The notes: a model not told the origin generated them from the letters alone. A stretch of 64,000 bases of DNA from Hsuehochloa calcarea (GCA_036346395.1 CM070599.1:20823232-20887231); one strand, 5' to 3'; shown: positions 1 to 12,988, numbered from the stretch's first letter. Numbers and translations are program-made.

Positions 1-942
1 TGGTTGGCGGTAGTTCCGCACTAAAAATCAAACGACTAGTTTCTCGTCTGACATAGCCGTTGCTGTGCTTTTCTCTCTCATGCGGTAGTTCCGCCCTTTA
101 CATGGAGGAACTTCCGATTTCCCTGATTTTTCAGGGGTTTGTCTCCCAACGGCTAGTTTTTGTGTGTGGGCTATATATAGCCACCTTGGCCGGTTGGGAG
201 AGGTTGCTGGTGCTATTGTGAACTATTTGTGATCCTCTTGAGCTAAGAGCAAGCCTCTCCTCTCTTATGTGCATGTGTTGCACTTGGTGAGCTTGGAGAG
301 TAAACCCTAAGTGCATGTGTTGCCTTAGGTAGTGGATTGTGTATCCACGTGGCGTTGACACTTGATTAGTTCAAGTGAAAGTTGGTTTGTTACTCTTGGT
401 GTTTGCGACACCTAGACGGCGTGGAGGCGTCGTGCTTGGTGATCTTCTCAAGAAGCTTGTGAGAAGACCCGGCGGTTTGTGAGTGGTTTGGTGCTCACCA
501 TCTCCGGAGTGGAGGAAGAGCAACCATAGTTGAGTGAGGTGTTGGTTCGGTTAAGAACCGGTCCAAATGTTTGGACTTACCTCGGAGGTATTGGCTTAAT
601 TAGTGGAGCCGGTCCAATTTGTTTGGGCTAACCTCAACGTGGATTAGGGGAGACCGCAAGTCTCCAACACCACCAGTAAAACATAATCGTGTCATCTTGT
701 GTTTACTTGTGCTTTACTTTGAGCAATTTACATTCTTGCTTTAATTGCTTATATATCTTGTATGATTGCTCATATTGTATTTTGTTCATATTGTCGGTGC
801 ACTTAGTTGAGCCTAGTTGATTTAGGTTTTAATTGTGCAAAACCAATTCGCTATTAGCTTCCGCTTTTATATATTGGTTTAGCGCGAAAGATTTTTAAAA
901 CCGCCTATTCACCCCCCTCTAGTCGGCCACCTCGATCTTACA
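1..942 (+). repeat. LTR fragment or solo LTR (3' end visible)
   Basis: The block ends with a C-rich stretch (TATTCACCCCCCTCTAGTCG) followed by ATCTTACA. That type of ending is common in long LTRs of grass retrotransposons. It contains short TATATATAG and pyrimidine-rich stretches but no credible reading frame. The window starts at or inside its 5' end (TGGTTGGCGG), so neither a TSD nor the full length can be tested. No primer-binding site follows position 942, so it is either a solo LTR or a truncated one. The superfamily is not certain. Confidence 0.5.
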
Positions 943-2179
943 CCGGGGGCCCACTGGCTGAAGCGCTGAGCAGTCCTCCACCTCCTTGTCGGGCCGCCGG
1001 CCACCTCCCCCTAGTCGCCCACCGGTTGTCTTGTGTTAGCTCGCTCCCTTTCTCTATTATCTCGACAACTACTCGATCCAATTCCACTCTCTGTCTCCCT
1101 TAGACCCTTTCTCTAATTGGGACGGCTGGGACTTAGGCTTCAAGCCTCCAACTGTCGAACAACAAGGAACACCACAACAAGTCATCTTCATTCTTCAACC
1201 TCCAGATCGTCCAACGACTCAAGTCTCCAACGCTGCCGAGGCTAGCCTCTGCGCCCCAACTTCACTGATGCTAGGGGGTACTAGGGGTCCGGTGGCAGGT
1301 GGAAGGATGCTCGAGCACCCACTAGCACCCACAGTGGACTCGCCACTGCGCATAATGGAAAATATATTGCATTCATCATGACTAGTCCAGAGAACTCTAG
1401 ATAAAATCCTACATGGGTAGGGACTTCATGGGATGAAGGATAGAGTAGTTCACTGACGGGTGATCACTATACCGGTATCAGCTGACGGAGTTGTATATGA
1501 GCATAGAGCATACTTGAGCATTGCATACATAGAAAGATAATTATGTTAATTGTTTGCATGAAGTATGATATGATTAATTGAGTATGAGAATGACAATGAT
1601 AATGGTTTAATTAAATGATAAGTTGTTTGTTTATTGTTCTATGATGTACTTGCCGAGTTTTGAACTCACCCTTGCTTTGTTTTTGTTTTTAGGTGGACAA
1701 TGAAGGCAACATGCATGAGATGGAGCAATACATATGCATCACATTCTATGAGTCACACAAATATTCTTTAATTAGTTTGCTTTCGTTAAATCTAGAGTCA
1801 TGATACTTTCATTTATAGTTGATTATTAGACTTGGTTATCATTAGGTTAATGATTGCAACTTCTATTTGTTTAATATTAGTTTGATTATTTTATTTGTTG
1901 TCATCCAATATTCCTGGAGCTTGGTGCTGAGCGTCACTCGGGCCCGTGTGACCCGAGCGTTTCTTAGGCTCGGGTGACCTGGGCGTTCTTGGGTGTGTAG
2001 TTCCAAGCTATGCAAGTAAATCTTTTATGCATGTATATTGTTATGTTTGTTGATATGTGACCCATTGTGGGTTTTATTCCATATATTGTTTGATGAAATT
2101 ATTGTTAATTATTGTTTAAATTGCTAGTGAGAATGATTTAGGTGACTTTCTGGGCTCAGTGTTGCACTGGGGTTTTACA
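943..2179 (-). repeat. Inverted LTR-like fragment related to the solo LTRs
   Basis: Read on the minus strand this block begins TGTAAAACCCC at 2179. It shares with the solo LTRs at 6602 and 58658 a segment of the form 'CACCTAAA...GGGTGAGTnnAAACTCnGCAAGTAC' (here around 1648-1695, reversed) and an ACCGGTATAG motif near 1470. It therefore appears to be a diverged, reversed LTR of a related family. The left boundary is uncertain and no TSD was found. It holds no gene. Confidence 0.45.
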
Positions 2180-2214
2180 GTTACTCTCTCCAGGTCACAC
2201 AACATGGAGTTGTT

Positions 2215-2450
2215 TTGGACATCAACAAGGTCCACAAAATACATATTTGACCACTCATTTTTATTTAATATATTAATAAAATAAAATAAAATCATAATAT
2301 TATGAATGTACTCTTCGAGAAAAATCTACATGTACCATTTTTATGTGTCCAATCTAAATAGTCATAAATATATTAATAACCAAAATTTAGAATGTTTGAT
2401 TGTACGTATCCCAAAACGACTTACTTTTGTGACCAAATGGAGTATTTTCT
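2215..2450. mobile_element. Stowaway-like MITE remnant
   Basis: The AT-rich block contains the sequence typical of grass Stowaway elements: 'TACATGTACCATTTTTATGTG', 'AATAGTCATAAATATATTA' and the ending 'AAAACGACTTACTTTTGTGA' followed by GGAGTA. The left terminus is degenerate, so the limits are approximate. No coding capacity. Confidence 0.5.
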
Positions 2451-2707
2451 ACAAAGAACTTCGAGATACTTATATGTGATTGATAATTGAAAATGGCCGA
2501 TAATCTTGATGTCTCTATTTTTTAATACTAGTGTCAAGGACTATTTGAAACACATGATTTTTGTAAGAAATATACTAATTGCACTGGAGTTTATATGAAA
2601 ATGAGTAAGTTTCAGAAAACCTCGGGTCCTACGGTAGTAGTAGCACAACACCAGGGGTTTTATGGCTTGTGGCACATAGCCCAGGGTTGTCATTTCGTTT
2701 CAGTAGG

Positions 2708-2975
2708 GGATTTTCATATATTTGCCACTCTAAATAATAGTGTTATATAATTTGCCACCGAACATATTATAAGCATGTCTTTTGCCACCATAAAGTTTGG
2801 GAAATCAATATTTCGCCAGTTTCACACTATTTTTCCCTTCATTTATGTGTTATATCAGGATCATTTCAGAGAGCTAAAAAACACAGATATGGATAAAATA
2901 ATTCAAAAGTGGTAAAAAGATTGATTTCCCAAGCTTTGGAATGGCAAAAAAAATGATTACGATATATGGAAATCC
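2708..2975. mobile_element. Fold-back MITE, about 268 bp
   Basis: The two ends are imperfect inverted repeats: GGATTTTCATATAT at 2708 against the reverse complement GGATTTCCATATAT ending at 2975. A longer inner pair also folds: 'AGTTTGGGAAATCAATATTT' near 2793 against its complement near 2914-2937. The element is non-coding and could form a long hairpin. I saw no convincing TSD, so the superfamily is unassigned. Confidence 0.5.
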
Positions 2976-4984
2976 GAAAATCGGGATTTTATGCAACTAC
3001 AACTTTAAAATCTGGCGGCGATTTCAGGAATTTAATTTAAGGAAACCCTCGAATTCCAAAGGAGAACTCGACGCAGGGCCCAATCATACCAAAAAGATCA
3101 TACTTATAAATTCTGATTGATACGCGCGCACAAGTTTGAAGCCATGGCTATCTGTCATGTGTCCATCTCTCACAAATGCATGACCATGCCCTCCACTGCA
3201 CACTCTCTCTCAGCTCATCCATCCACCCCACGCTTGAAATGCAAACAAAGCGAAAGCTCACATCTTCCCTGTGAGTCGGGGGGCTGGCCCGGTTTAGCTT
3301 CTGTAACCAACAGAACAGTGAGTTCAATAATGGCTTTGGCGGCAGGCAGATGGCCGATAGGGGTAGACGATGGGCAGCTCTAAATGCGCGGATGCACGGC
3401 CGAAATCTACCTTCTCCTTCCGCCTTCATTGCCGCGCGCTGCCGGCCACTGACTGCAGTTTCGGCCTCCATATCGAGGAAGAGCACGCCACGAAAAGAAG
3501 CGACGGCATGGGAGATGGATCGTCTGCGCCGGTGCCGGCCGGCCACAGTGGGAGTGGGAGGGGAGGGGCGGGCACTGTGCGTGGTCTGAACGATGCCATG
3601 GCTGACACCGCTGCCGACTGCGAAAGCACACATGCTCCCACGCGCGGTTATAGCCAAAACTCACGGGGAATTTGCATGGAGCGATGGAAATTCAGTAGGA
3701 CTGTCGGAGGCTTCGACCTCCTGTTAAAAATTAGGCGCTCCAGGGTCAGGGCGGACACGTACTAATCAGGTCAATGTGAGTGATTGTGAGCTCCATCCGT
3801 CTCTCGAATTCATTCGAAGGCTAATTAAGTTCACGTGGAAGGCCCAAACGGCTCTCATTCCTGCTGTTTTTTTAAAAAATCTGAACCATAGCCTTCAGTC
3901 ACACTATTCGTCTAGCCGGTGCCGCACCGACTGAGCTAGCCATCGGTCGACGACAGAGCCTCATTTTCAAGTGCCTGCGCGGGGAACGATAAACAATTCA
4001 AGATCAATTCAATTCGCAACCTAATGGACGACGGATCCCAATGCTAACCTTCAGCCACAAGCGCCCCGATAGACGGATCCAATTGGGTTCCTATTCGGGT
4101 CAAGGGTTGGTTGATGACAGGTGATGGATCATCAGAGACTGCCTCTGCCTCCTTGCCTGGACCAGCGGCCAGGGAGGCGGCACGGCGCCTCTCGCGTGCA
4201 TTTGGGTCGTGCTCCACGGAGTGGATATCGGCCCATCACACGCGCTCTCTCCTTGCATCGTCTGAATCAGAGGAAAAACATGCATCTCGCAGCTGAAATA
4301 CTGCCGGCTCGCTATAAGGCTCCAAGCACCGCCACCGCCACCGCCACCGCCACGGACTCCGCGCACTGTTCAAGTGATGTCTCCCGGTGCCTGTGTGCGT
4401 TTCAGCTTTCACACAAGACAAAAAATAAAATGGAGCACCTTTAAAAAGAATTTGTAGCATATTATTGTTCTTAATTCTTTGGGTCTGAGACACGTACGTT
4501 CCAAGATGTCATGGTTCCAGGTTTGTGCAAAAATTCAGGACCCGAAGATGTCATGAAAAATTCAGGAGAAGACGTGATGATTCTTTTAAGATACGAAGAG
4601 CTACACTGGGGAGGTGGGGGGTTGTTTCAGGAGTTTAATCACTAATAAAAATTTCAATCCTCGCAAAAAACAGAACTTTTCAAATACAGATCGAGTAGTA
4701 CAGTGTTATTTATGCAAATTAGGTACACTTTTCTCCAAAGTTCGAGTATGTTTCCATAGTTCACTCAGCATTCCATAGTTACAGGTGAGAAGTGTGTAAA
4801 CTAACAAGACACCCGGTAATTAAGGTGGATGTTGTGAATTCAGACCCTACTGTAGAATATTATAAGATCATCTTAAATGTATAGTAGCTACAAATAGTAG
4901 ATTCAGAAAAGAGACACATCAGTTGAAGCTGTGACCCAAAACGCTCCACTCCAATGCATAAAAGTTTTAGAATAGGTTCACAAA
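2976..4984. other. Intergenic block, no recognised gene
   Basis: A moderately GC-rich part (about 3110-4440) contains several overlapping open frames on both strands, none resembling a known protein and none with codon structure that stands out. A short CCACCG hexamer array lies at 4327-4353 just downstream of a TATAAGG string. The rest is AT-rich. An A-box-like string (CTGAGCTAGCCAT on the minus strand) near 3930 lacks a matching B box. Confidence 0.4.
4327..4353 (+). repeat. CCACCG hexamer microsatellite
   Basis: About four and a half copies of CACCGC occur in a row. It is short and not inside a recognised gene. Confidence 0.8.
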
Positions 4985-6118
4985 TGTAACATTCATTTTT
5001 GTAAATCAAGATCAACCGGTTTCGATTTCAAAACTTCCCAAAAATAAAAAATTTCTATTTCAAAATTTGAGCAGGGGCATGGTTGACGCGGGTGCAAGAG
5101 CGTAACCACTCTCAGACGAAACCTCAGTGGGTGTAACAAACACTGGGGGATGCATTTTAAAGGCCTTGTGGTAATCTCCCTTGATTCACATGTCTAAGGA
5201 AACGTGTGTGCATATCAAGATGATTACCTCTTATGGGTAAAAGTGTACAATCTCTGCAGAGAATAAAACTGTTCGAACAGTCGTGCCCACGGTCACAGGC
5301 GGGCATAGGAACTTGCAAGATATAGTTCTATTTTCAAAAACTTTGTGGGTGGAATGAAATTGTGCAGGGCTCGTCTAGCCCTTGTTTTGGACTTTCTTGG
5401 GTAGTCTTACCTAGTGTTGTTAATAGGTGGGGATAACCACCTTCCAAAAATAAACATGAGGTGGAGGTAGCCTCCGTTGTATTTACTATTGCACAACTAT
5501 TCTCTTAAGAAATCATGTTTAGGTCAAAATGCTAGGTAATAGGATTTTCTATTATGTGTATTCACAAAAGTTACTTTGTGCAAATAAAATAACTCGAGCC
5601 ACCCTTGATTAACCATGCATAGTAAATATTGCATTTGTTGTGTTGGCTCGCGAGCACGGTAGTTGTGCTCACCCTCGCTCTTTCCCCAAAACCCCAGATT
5701 CCGCTGATCGGGATGACTACGCATACTACGATGATCAAGGAGTCGACGGTCCAGATTAAGGCGATGAGTAGTGTAGGACATAGGCTTGGGTTCGCCACAG
5801 TCTAGCTGGCTTCACATGTGCCGGCGTACAACTAATATTCACCAACTCTTTGGTTAATATCGGTTGTATGTGAGTCACCGCAGTCGCTTGCTTGTGGGGA
5901 GTTGCACCCTGCCCTTTGCTTCCACATTTGTTCTTTAAGCTGTGTAATGAACTTATTTGGCCTAATCGGCCCTCTTTTATAAATTTGACCCGACGTGGTC
6001 TATTTAACTCTGATGTTGTAATATTAAGACTGGTTTGATCTGCGATGTATGAAATGAATCAGCAATGTGTACTGTGAGCGCTACCTACTGATCCAAGGAA
6101 TAGCGCGGTGATTTCACA
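4985..6118 (+). repeat. LTR-like sequence (TGTAACATTC...TTTCACA)
   Basis: The block starts TGTAACATTC and ends GTGATTTCACA, the usual TG...CA form. It shares a segment with the LTR-like region at the right end of the window: 'TCTCTGCAG' followed by a GTTCGAAC motif at about 5252-5277 here and 62028-62047 there. Flanking 5-bp sequences do not match (ACAAA against GATGA), so it is not a clean solo LTR. A Ty3/gypsy origin is likely but not proven. Confidence 0.45.
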
Positions 6119-6601
6119 GATGATTCTAGATTAGAAAATCCGAGTCCGACAACAAAATATGAAGCAAAGCTAACTACAGCCCACTCCAATGCAAAGTACG
6201 TAGCTTCAGAATAGTATCTCAAAATTTGAAGCGAAACTATGATAATGCACTCGAAAAGGCATTGGTCCAGGCTGGACTCACACGAATTAGTTAAAGTACT
6301 GTAGCTTGATGAAGCTACAATTTTTGTTGACGAGGCATCTCTTCGATCCCCATGTTAATAGTTAGAGCGACTATCCATGGTAGATTGGTAGGGCATTGAG
6401 ATGTTGTAATGGTATTACATAGAAATCGGGGATTTATATTTATCCAAAAAAACAAGTGAATATGTAGAGCGACTGTCCATGCTAGATCATTGGAGAAGCT
6501 TTACTGGTTTTATGTACAAATAAAACTACCCTGGTTGGTATATACGTCACATTTTATATGCTTATCGCTGACTATAGCATATCCCAGCGACGCACACCTT
6601 G
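6119..6601. other. Intergenic, nothing recognised
   Basis: Unique-looking AT-rich DNA with no open frame of note and no element ends. Its last five bases (CCTTG, 6597-6601) are the 5' TSD of the next element. Confidence 0.5.
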
Positions 6602-8739
6602 TGTAACACTCTGGCTATTCGGAAGCTAAGATGCTACCTAAAGATACAATATACCATCAAATTACGGAATAAGGTTCAATATGCCTCTAATCATACAACA
6701 ATACCACGGTAACGAGGTGAAAATAACCAATTCATCAATGGTGAATAATCAAGGAACTAATCATGGAACGACATGACATGAAGTCTAAACATTACTTATT
6801 ACAGTTCATCTCTCATCAAAGATTAACATAGTTGAATCCATTAATGAAAATATAATGTAATGAACTGTGTGGAACGTACTGGTCTACTCCCTCCCATTAA
6901 CATTATCATCAACAAGGTTCACCTAAATAAACACAGAAAAACAAGGGTGAGTCGAAACTCAGCAAGTACAATAAACAATTGAACATACCAGGTTATGAAC
7001 AAGTCAGTCACATTACGAATTAAGAATTAATCTCTAAAAACATATGTATATGAATGGAATGAATGGATGTATTGAAAGAAATGGACTAACACATGCTCAT
7101 ACCGGTATAGCGAGTGAGACACCTGTCGGTGTTCACTTAAGCTCGTACTTAACAAAGTCCGGGGACCAAATTACCGTATGAAGAATGTTTCATACGGATG
7201 TCCGAAACTGCCCACATTGGAATGGTGGGTCTTACATGCCCATACTGGAGTTGATAGGTCTTTACAAATCCACTCCCGTGGAATGCATATGAACAACACA
7301 TGAATTGAATGAACATATGTAATGAATTTTATCACTTTCTTCCTCATGGATTATCAAATAGGAACGGAATGTACATCATGGAATATGAACATGGATCATC
7401 AACTCATCGGCACAACAACCAACAGCGAGCGTTCCACAGAAATCAATATATCTTAACATATTGAAATTGAATGTAATGGAATGTGAATATTCATTAACAT
7501 CTTTGATTGAAAACATGGATCATAGAAATATTAGCATGAACACAAACACACATCATTCATCAATGTAAAGAATTTCAATGTACTTGCCTTTCGCGTCGCG
7601 ACGCGTTAGCAAGCAAGGAAGGTGTTCCCACACGCGATGCCTCGCCGCCTACACAAGTACATATTTGGAATAAGGATAACGTGGCACGACTTAGCTACAG
7701 GAGACATACACTAACCCTCCGACTAACCAACACAATTAACGGAGTTAAACTAACATTACACTATTCAGCCACATGCCCATCCTACTGGATAGCAGTACAA
7801 GAAAAATCATAATTAATTATTTGGGACTCGAAACGACATGAAACTAGCGCCCAATGAAACTTAACAGATAAAGACAAGATTTCCTAATTATGCCCGTACA
7901 TAATGCTAATCTGCAATTGAAAGTGTCTGACAGACATCTGACCAGACTACAGAACAGCAGCAAGGAGAAATGCCCTAACTTTCATTCTACAGATCCAATG
8001 GAGGTGATCTTTATAAAGTTGTAAATATTATTTAAAGGGCTGCAATAACTTAGTTGGGCAAGTCCCCTGACTCGGCCTTCTATTAACCCTAAGGTTCAGG
8101 TGAAGTTCTCTGTCCCATTAATCTGACAGTCATAACACAGCGACGGTAAAAATTCCATAACTTTTTATATACAACTCTAAAAATTGTGTTCGTTATCAAC
8201 TTGGAAAGATTACTGAATTATCTACAACATTCATTTTGGATGGAATTTCTGATTCGGCCTCTAAATAATTCATAATGGCCCGACAAGATAATCTATCAAA
8301 TCACGTCAGCTCTCCTGGACAGTCGCGGTAAAAATATCATATCTCATAAACCGTAACTCCAAATCAGATGATCTCGGTGCCTAAAGAAAGCTAAGACTAA
8401 GGGCTACAACTTTCTAAGAGGTGTACAGATCAGAAAACATACGAAACTTACCCAAATTTGACGAACAAATCTAGCGCAGGGGGAAGAAGAAATTGGCGCA
8501 CGGGAGGGAGGAGGGTGGCGGCTCCAAGTGGGGGAAAGGGGGAAGGGGGTTTAGGGTTTTTGGGGGAAGGTCATCCCCCTTTGGCCGGCCCCCTCTTGGG
8601 CCACATGGGCCGTAGCCCAAGGCCCAGGTTGTCGGGAATTCGCGGAAACCCCCTTGTGATCACTGAAAATTGTAATCCCTGTTTAATTCTTTCTCCCTAA
8701 TACTCTCCCATTCGTCCAAATAAATTTCGGGGTATTACA
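6602..8739 (+). mobile_element. Solo LTR, 2138 bp, TSD CCTTG
   Basis: The element runs from TGTAACACTCTGGC to CGGGGTATTACA and is flanked by the identical 5-bp sequence CCTTG at 6597-6601 and 8740-8744. A second copy at 58658-60767 has the same ends and many internal blocks in common, including 'GGGTGAGTCGAAACTCAGCA', ACCGGTATAGCGAGTGA and CGTATGAAGAA. The TG...CA ends, 5-bp TSD and lack of internal retrotransposon genes identify a solo LTR left by LTR-LTR recombination. The superfamily is probably Ty3/gypsy by size, but this is inference. Small frames near 8458-8700 are LTR sequence, not genes. Confidence 0.88.
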
Positions 8740-8964
8740 CCTTGTCTCCCTAGCTGATGATCGTAGTTCGATTCTCATCAATCACAGGCTGTCAATTGTA
8801 AGATAATTGTATTAGCCAATTGTTCTCAATTTTTGGGTGGTTTATCCTATCCCTGAACTTTGATAATTACTTTTATATGAATATATTCATGAAATAATAC
8901 AAAACTATTATATTACGAAAATATTGTTCATGACTAATCTAATAATACCATTTTCACATGACCA

Positions 8965-9134
8965 GTGTGTGTGTGTATATATATATGTGTGTGTGTGTGT
9001 ATATATATATATGTGTGTGTGTGTGTGTGGTGGGTGGGTGGGGTTGGGGGACATGTTGTCGAACTGAAGCTGATGATAATTTTATTCAACACGTTTTGTC
9101 GTTCTTGGTCATATATATGTGTGTGTGTGTGTGG
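8965..9134 (+). repeat. Interrupted GT/TA microsatellite
   Basis: Alternating GT and AT runs occur at 8965-9029 and again at 9113-9133, separated by a G-rich stretch. Reading frames through here are low-complexity translations (VCVCV) and not genes. Confidence 0.85.
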
Positions 9135-9192
9135 ACAGACATGTAGAAGCTGATGATAATTTTATTCAACACGTTTTGTCGTTCTTGGTCAT
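9066..9192 (+). repeat. 46-bp direct repeat flanking a microsatellite
   Basis: The segment beginning GAAGCTGATGATAATTTTAT and ending GTTCTTGGTCAT occurs at about 9067-9112 and again at about 9147-9192, essentially identical. The GT microsatellite lies between the copies. This looks like a recent tandem duplication seeded by the microsatellite. Confidence 0.8.
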
Positions 9193-10297
9193 CTGACCAG
9201 CCGAATTAATATACACGGAGCGCTAAAGTACAAGTGAGCATTAATAGTTTCATACCTATGTGCTCTTCTATAAAATGAGGAATCAAAAATTATTTAAACG
9301 GAACTCAGAGGAGCAAATGGTGTTGTGATGTTCCTTGACCTGGTTAAATTATTGGCTTAATGCATATGGATCTCATTTTTAATTAGGCAAATGTCCCTCT
9401 TACTCGCAAACAAGAATACAGGTAAATATAAAAAAAGAATAAAAACCAATACTTCATTGTTCAGAACAGATGTTGTCTGCTTCTAATCAATTACCTCTAA
9501 AAAAGCGTCATCTTTCAAAACTTGTAATTGCTAGCCTGGAATTAATAACCAATAGTAATAATATGAAATGTTATCTAATGAATGCATCTATCAAATATTT
9601 TTTTGGGAGACATGCATTTGATCAATTGATAATGCTCTTACATGTTTCGAGATCAAGCACAATTTATATATACGTTCCAAGTCAGTTTACACAGGGCATC
9701 TGGTCAAGATCTACCAACCACATTTCGTTGGCTCTATCATCCTTTGAATTTATTTTCCAATAACCTAAGACTGGACTAAAAACTATATGATGGGGAAAAA
9801 AATGCTAAACTAGCTGCGGGAAATGCTGCATCCCATGATTGAACTGCATAGATCCATGTGGTATGCTGCGTAGGATGGGATAGGCAAAATCAGTAAGCTC
9901 AAGGGAAGACTAATATTAATATAAAAAAGAGGAAAAAGCAATGGACTTCCCACAATATACCAACAACATACATCCACATGTCAGCACGCAATGAGGCCAT
10001 ATAATTTGATTAATGTTTTAGATGAGCATAATTTGACTAAATTTCATTGTTCATTCATTTTTTTAGTTGCGAGAAAGTTCCAATTAACTTATCGTTCTAG
10101 GGAATTCAGCTGCACAAAAAATTGCATTAGTTGTAATTATATGTATACATCATTCTTCTATCAATTTATATTTGATTTTCCAATATAATTGATCTGCAAG
10201 GAACACTAACACCCCCCATTTGACACACATTAGTTGGAATGGGTTTTTGGGGATCGATTCACATTGTGATTATGGTCGAATCAGAATTTGATTCAAG

Positions 10298-11462
10298 CAC
10301 TACTACACAAAAGATCATCACAGACGGTTTGGAACTGTCATCATAGATGATTTTTGAACCGTCTGAGTTTATATGTCTGTGATGATATGAGGCCATCACG
10401 GACGGTTTTTGAACCGTCAATGAAAAAGCTATTATAGACGGTTCTTGTTTAGAACCGTATGTGAAAAAAGCTATCACAGACGGTTCTGAACAAGAACCGT
10501 CTGTGGTGACGGTTCTTGTTCAGAACCGTCTGTGATAGTTTTTTTTCACAGACGGTTCTAAACAAGAACCGTATGTGCTAGCCTTTTCTATTGCAAAAAA
10601 ATAGGTGCTAAAACTTTGGAGGCTATTTTGAGGCCCTAAACGATTTTTTAGTCTGGAGCCCCTCGAGCCTCGCAAATGAATCTGATATGGTCTTATGGAT
10701 TTTCGGATTGAATTTTTCGTTAGCTTTCCAACGAGCCAAAGAACACCGCAATTCGAATTCGTATGCAAAAGTTATGGCGGTTTTACTGGACAGTCTGCGA
10801 TCTGCCATCTATATTTTTGCAAAAACCAAATAACTCAGCATGAACTATACATGCATAGAGAGCTTCCCACAATAGCCACAGCATCACCCACATCATAGTA
10901 GCATCAACTCAATCCATTCACAGAGTACTAACAGTAGATCTTAGTAATCCACATCACAGAGCAAAAGAGGGAGTAGAGAGAGTGAGGTCGTGGGAGGCCG
11001 GGGCGATGAGGTTGTGGGAGGCCGGCGAGACGAGCTCGGGGGAGGATGGGGCGACGAAGTGGAGGAGGCCGGAGGCGACGAGGTCGTGGGAGGCCGGCGA
11101 CGACAAGGCTGGGGTGAGGTGGAGGAGGCTACGGGCGACGAGCTCGGGGGAGGCCGGAGCGCAAGGTCAGGGCGAGACGGCGACACTCGGTTAGAGGAGA
11201 AATGACAGAGGAGGAGATGGAGGTGTGAGGAGACTCTGTTAATATAAAGCGAGTTTCGGCAGCCCGCCCATTAAGTCCAAATTTTCGTTTTCCCATCCAA
11301 CAAAACAAAAGTATCATAGACGGTTTTATCTACAAAACCGTCTGTGATATGATTATAATCATAGATGGTTCTTAAGAAAAATCGTATGTGATAAGTATAA
11401 CACAGACGGTTTTTGGAACCGTCTGTGATGGGACGTCTAGTATAGCATGTTTTGTAGTAGTG
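10298..11462. mobile_element. Non-autonomous CACTA element, 1165 bp, TSD AAG
   Basis: The ends are CACTACTACACAAAAG and TTTTGTAGTAGTG, inverted repeats beginning with the CACTA signature. The 3-bp TSD AAG lies at 10295-10297 and 11463-11465. Subterminal regions at both ends carry many copies of ACAGACGGTT/AACCGTCTGT, the array expected to bind a CACTA transposase. The interior at 10970-11190 is a GA-rich direct-repeat block (units built from GAGGTCGTGGGAGGCCGG). No transposase is present, so movement would need an autonomous relative. Confidence 0.92.
10471..10538. repeat. Perfect 31-bp palindrome with 6-nt loop
   Basis: The arm at 10471-10501 is the exact reverse complement of 10508-10538, with loop TGTGGT. 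Pairing continues outward with few mismatches to about 10431 and 10585, so a transcript across the CACTA subterminal region would fold into a long hairpin made of AACCGTCTGTG units. Confidence 0.9.
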
Positions 11463-11465
11463 AAG

Positions 11466-12988
11466 TCAATATCAATTCCAATTTTTCTATTTGGGTACCA
11501 TTCGGAATTGAAAAATTGCACAAAAAAACACAAACTAAAGGAGAGAGGATGCAGCAAAAAAAGATGCACAAACCCTATCTTAACCATGGCACGTCCACCG
11601 CCACTGGCCGTCAAGAGAGGACGAGTTGAAAAGGATGCGGAAGAGCACACACACAATAATTCAACACCATCTTCCTCTGCTGAGGTCGACGGAGAGCGGA
11701 TCAAAGAAGTTTCTGTTCCATTCTCAGCACCATCGGCTAGCCACTAGAAGCCTCCGTGACTCCATTTGGGATCTACTCTTGCGCCAGCTTCAACCCACCA
11801 TCGACAGGTGCCTCGACTACCTGTAATATCCCGTTTGATTCAGAGAGTTGGAAAAAAATATAAAGGGAGTAAAGAGAAAAAGAATAGGTGAGGAGGGAAG
11901 AAAATGGGCCAGTTTGGGCCCCCAATTGAGTCCAAGTTGGACTCAGCAAGGGGGGAGGGGGGAGGCGGCTATCCAATAAAAAGAGGAGGGGGGGTCCCCC
12001 AAACCCTAACTCACCCTTGTGACCTGCCCTCCTGCACCTGCGCCAGTCTCCCTGTGCCATCCTCCCTACTGCTAGCCAGCGCCTCCAAACCTTGCTGTTG
12101 CCACCTGTCCTACCAGCCAAGCCGTTTTGATGTGCTTACTGTTGCTGCCAGCTAGAGGGAAGCAAAGGAAGACGCCCAACAAAGGAGAAGGAAGGCGAGA
12201 AGATGAAGGAGGAAAAAGAAGAAGAAGGAAAAGAAGAGGATAATCTAGGTTTAGTTAGATAATTATTCATAGTTTTCGTAAGTGTTATGGTTTGCTATTT
12301 TTTATGTAGTAGAATAATAGATATAAAATTTTGAAATATGTTATTCCGTAACGCTCCATATTAACCTCTGGTGGACCCACCACCGGTGACGCCTCATGGT
12401 GGGGGGTCCTCATGCATGCAAGTCTGAACTCCAAATCCAACCCGGCCTTGTGTTGTGGGCCGTAAGACTGAAATCTTGAAATTTCTAAAAGCCAAACCGA
12501 GCTAGATCAAAAGCTACGTTCAAAGGCCGGACCGGGGCTAGCCTTCAGCTGTTCAGCCTATTAGCAAGCTTTATTTGATAATGGTCATTCCAATTTCCAA
12601 AGCTGGATTAAAAAAATAATAATCAAAACTAGCCCATGGTCTTGCGCAATTACACGGTGTGGTATGGTACAGCATAGCGTATACTTTTATTTTATTTTTC
12701 AAATTCCAAATATTAAAATTCCTATTCACAAATAAAATACATTTGAGATATTTGATTTCTTATTTAGCTTTCACAATTTATTTTGAGGTCGTTATGCCCT
12801 GTATGAAAGAGATGATTAGGGGGTGGGCCAGTCTAGCAAATTTACACCCTTTCAACCTCAACCTTTGAATTACAGTAGTGCTACTTATCTCTCTTTTTTA
12901 AGAGTAATATATCTTTAAGCCAACTATCAAATCTAACCTTTTTAAATTAGGGTCCCTCCTCTAAATATATTCCATTCCAAAAGTTATA
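11466..12988. other. Intergenic, possible LTR fragment, no gene
   Basis: Contains TGTAATATCCCG at 11822, which looks like an LTR start, followed by a G-rich tract and a purine-rich (GAAGAA) tract at 12170-12240. No matching 3' end was found. Open frames here do not resemble known proteins. Confidence 0.35.

Larger units (their letters stand above)
8745..10297. other. Intergenic with simple repeats, no gene seen
   Basis: AT-rich DNA with short open frames that match nothing I know. Stowaway-like fragments occur around 8850-8960. The interval also contains the GT/AT microsatellite and a short local duplication listed separately. Its last three bases, AAG, are the TSD of the CACTA element. Confidence 0.45.

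Noticed and set aside
3148..3657. 169-codon minus-strand open frame
   Set aside because: Overlapped by open frames on the other strand and in other phases, GC-rich, and not like any protein I know.
8958..9153. VCVCVYIY-type open frames
   Set aside because: Translation of the GT/TA microsatellite.
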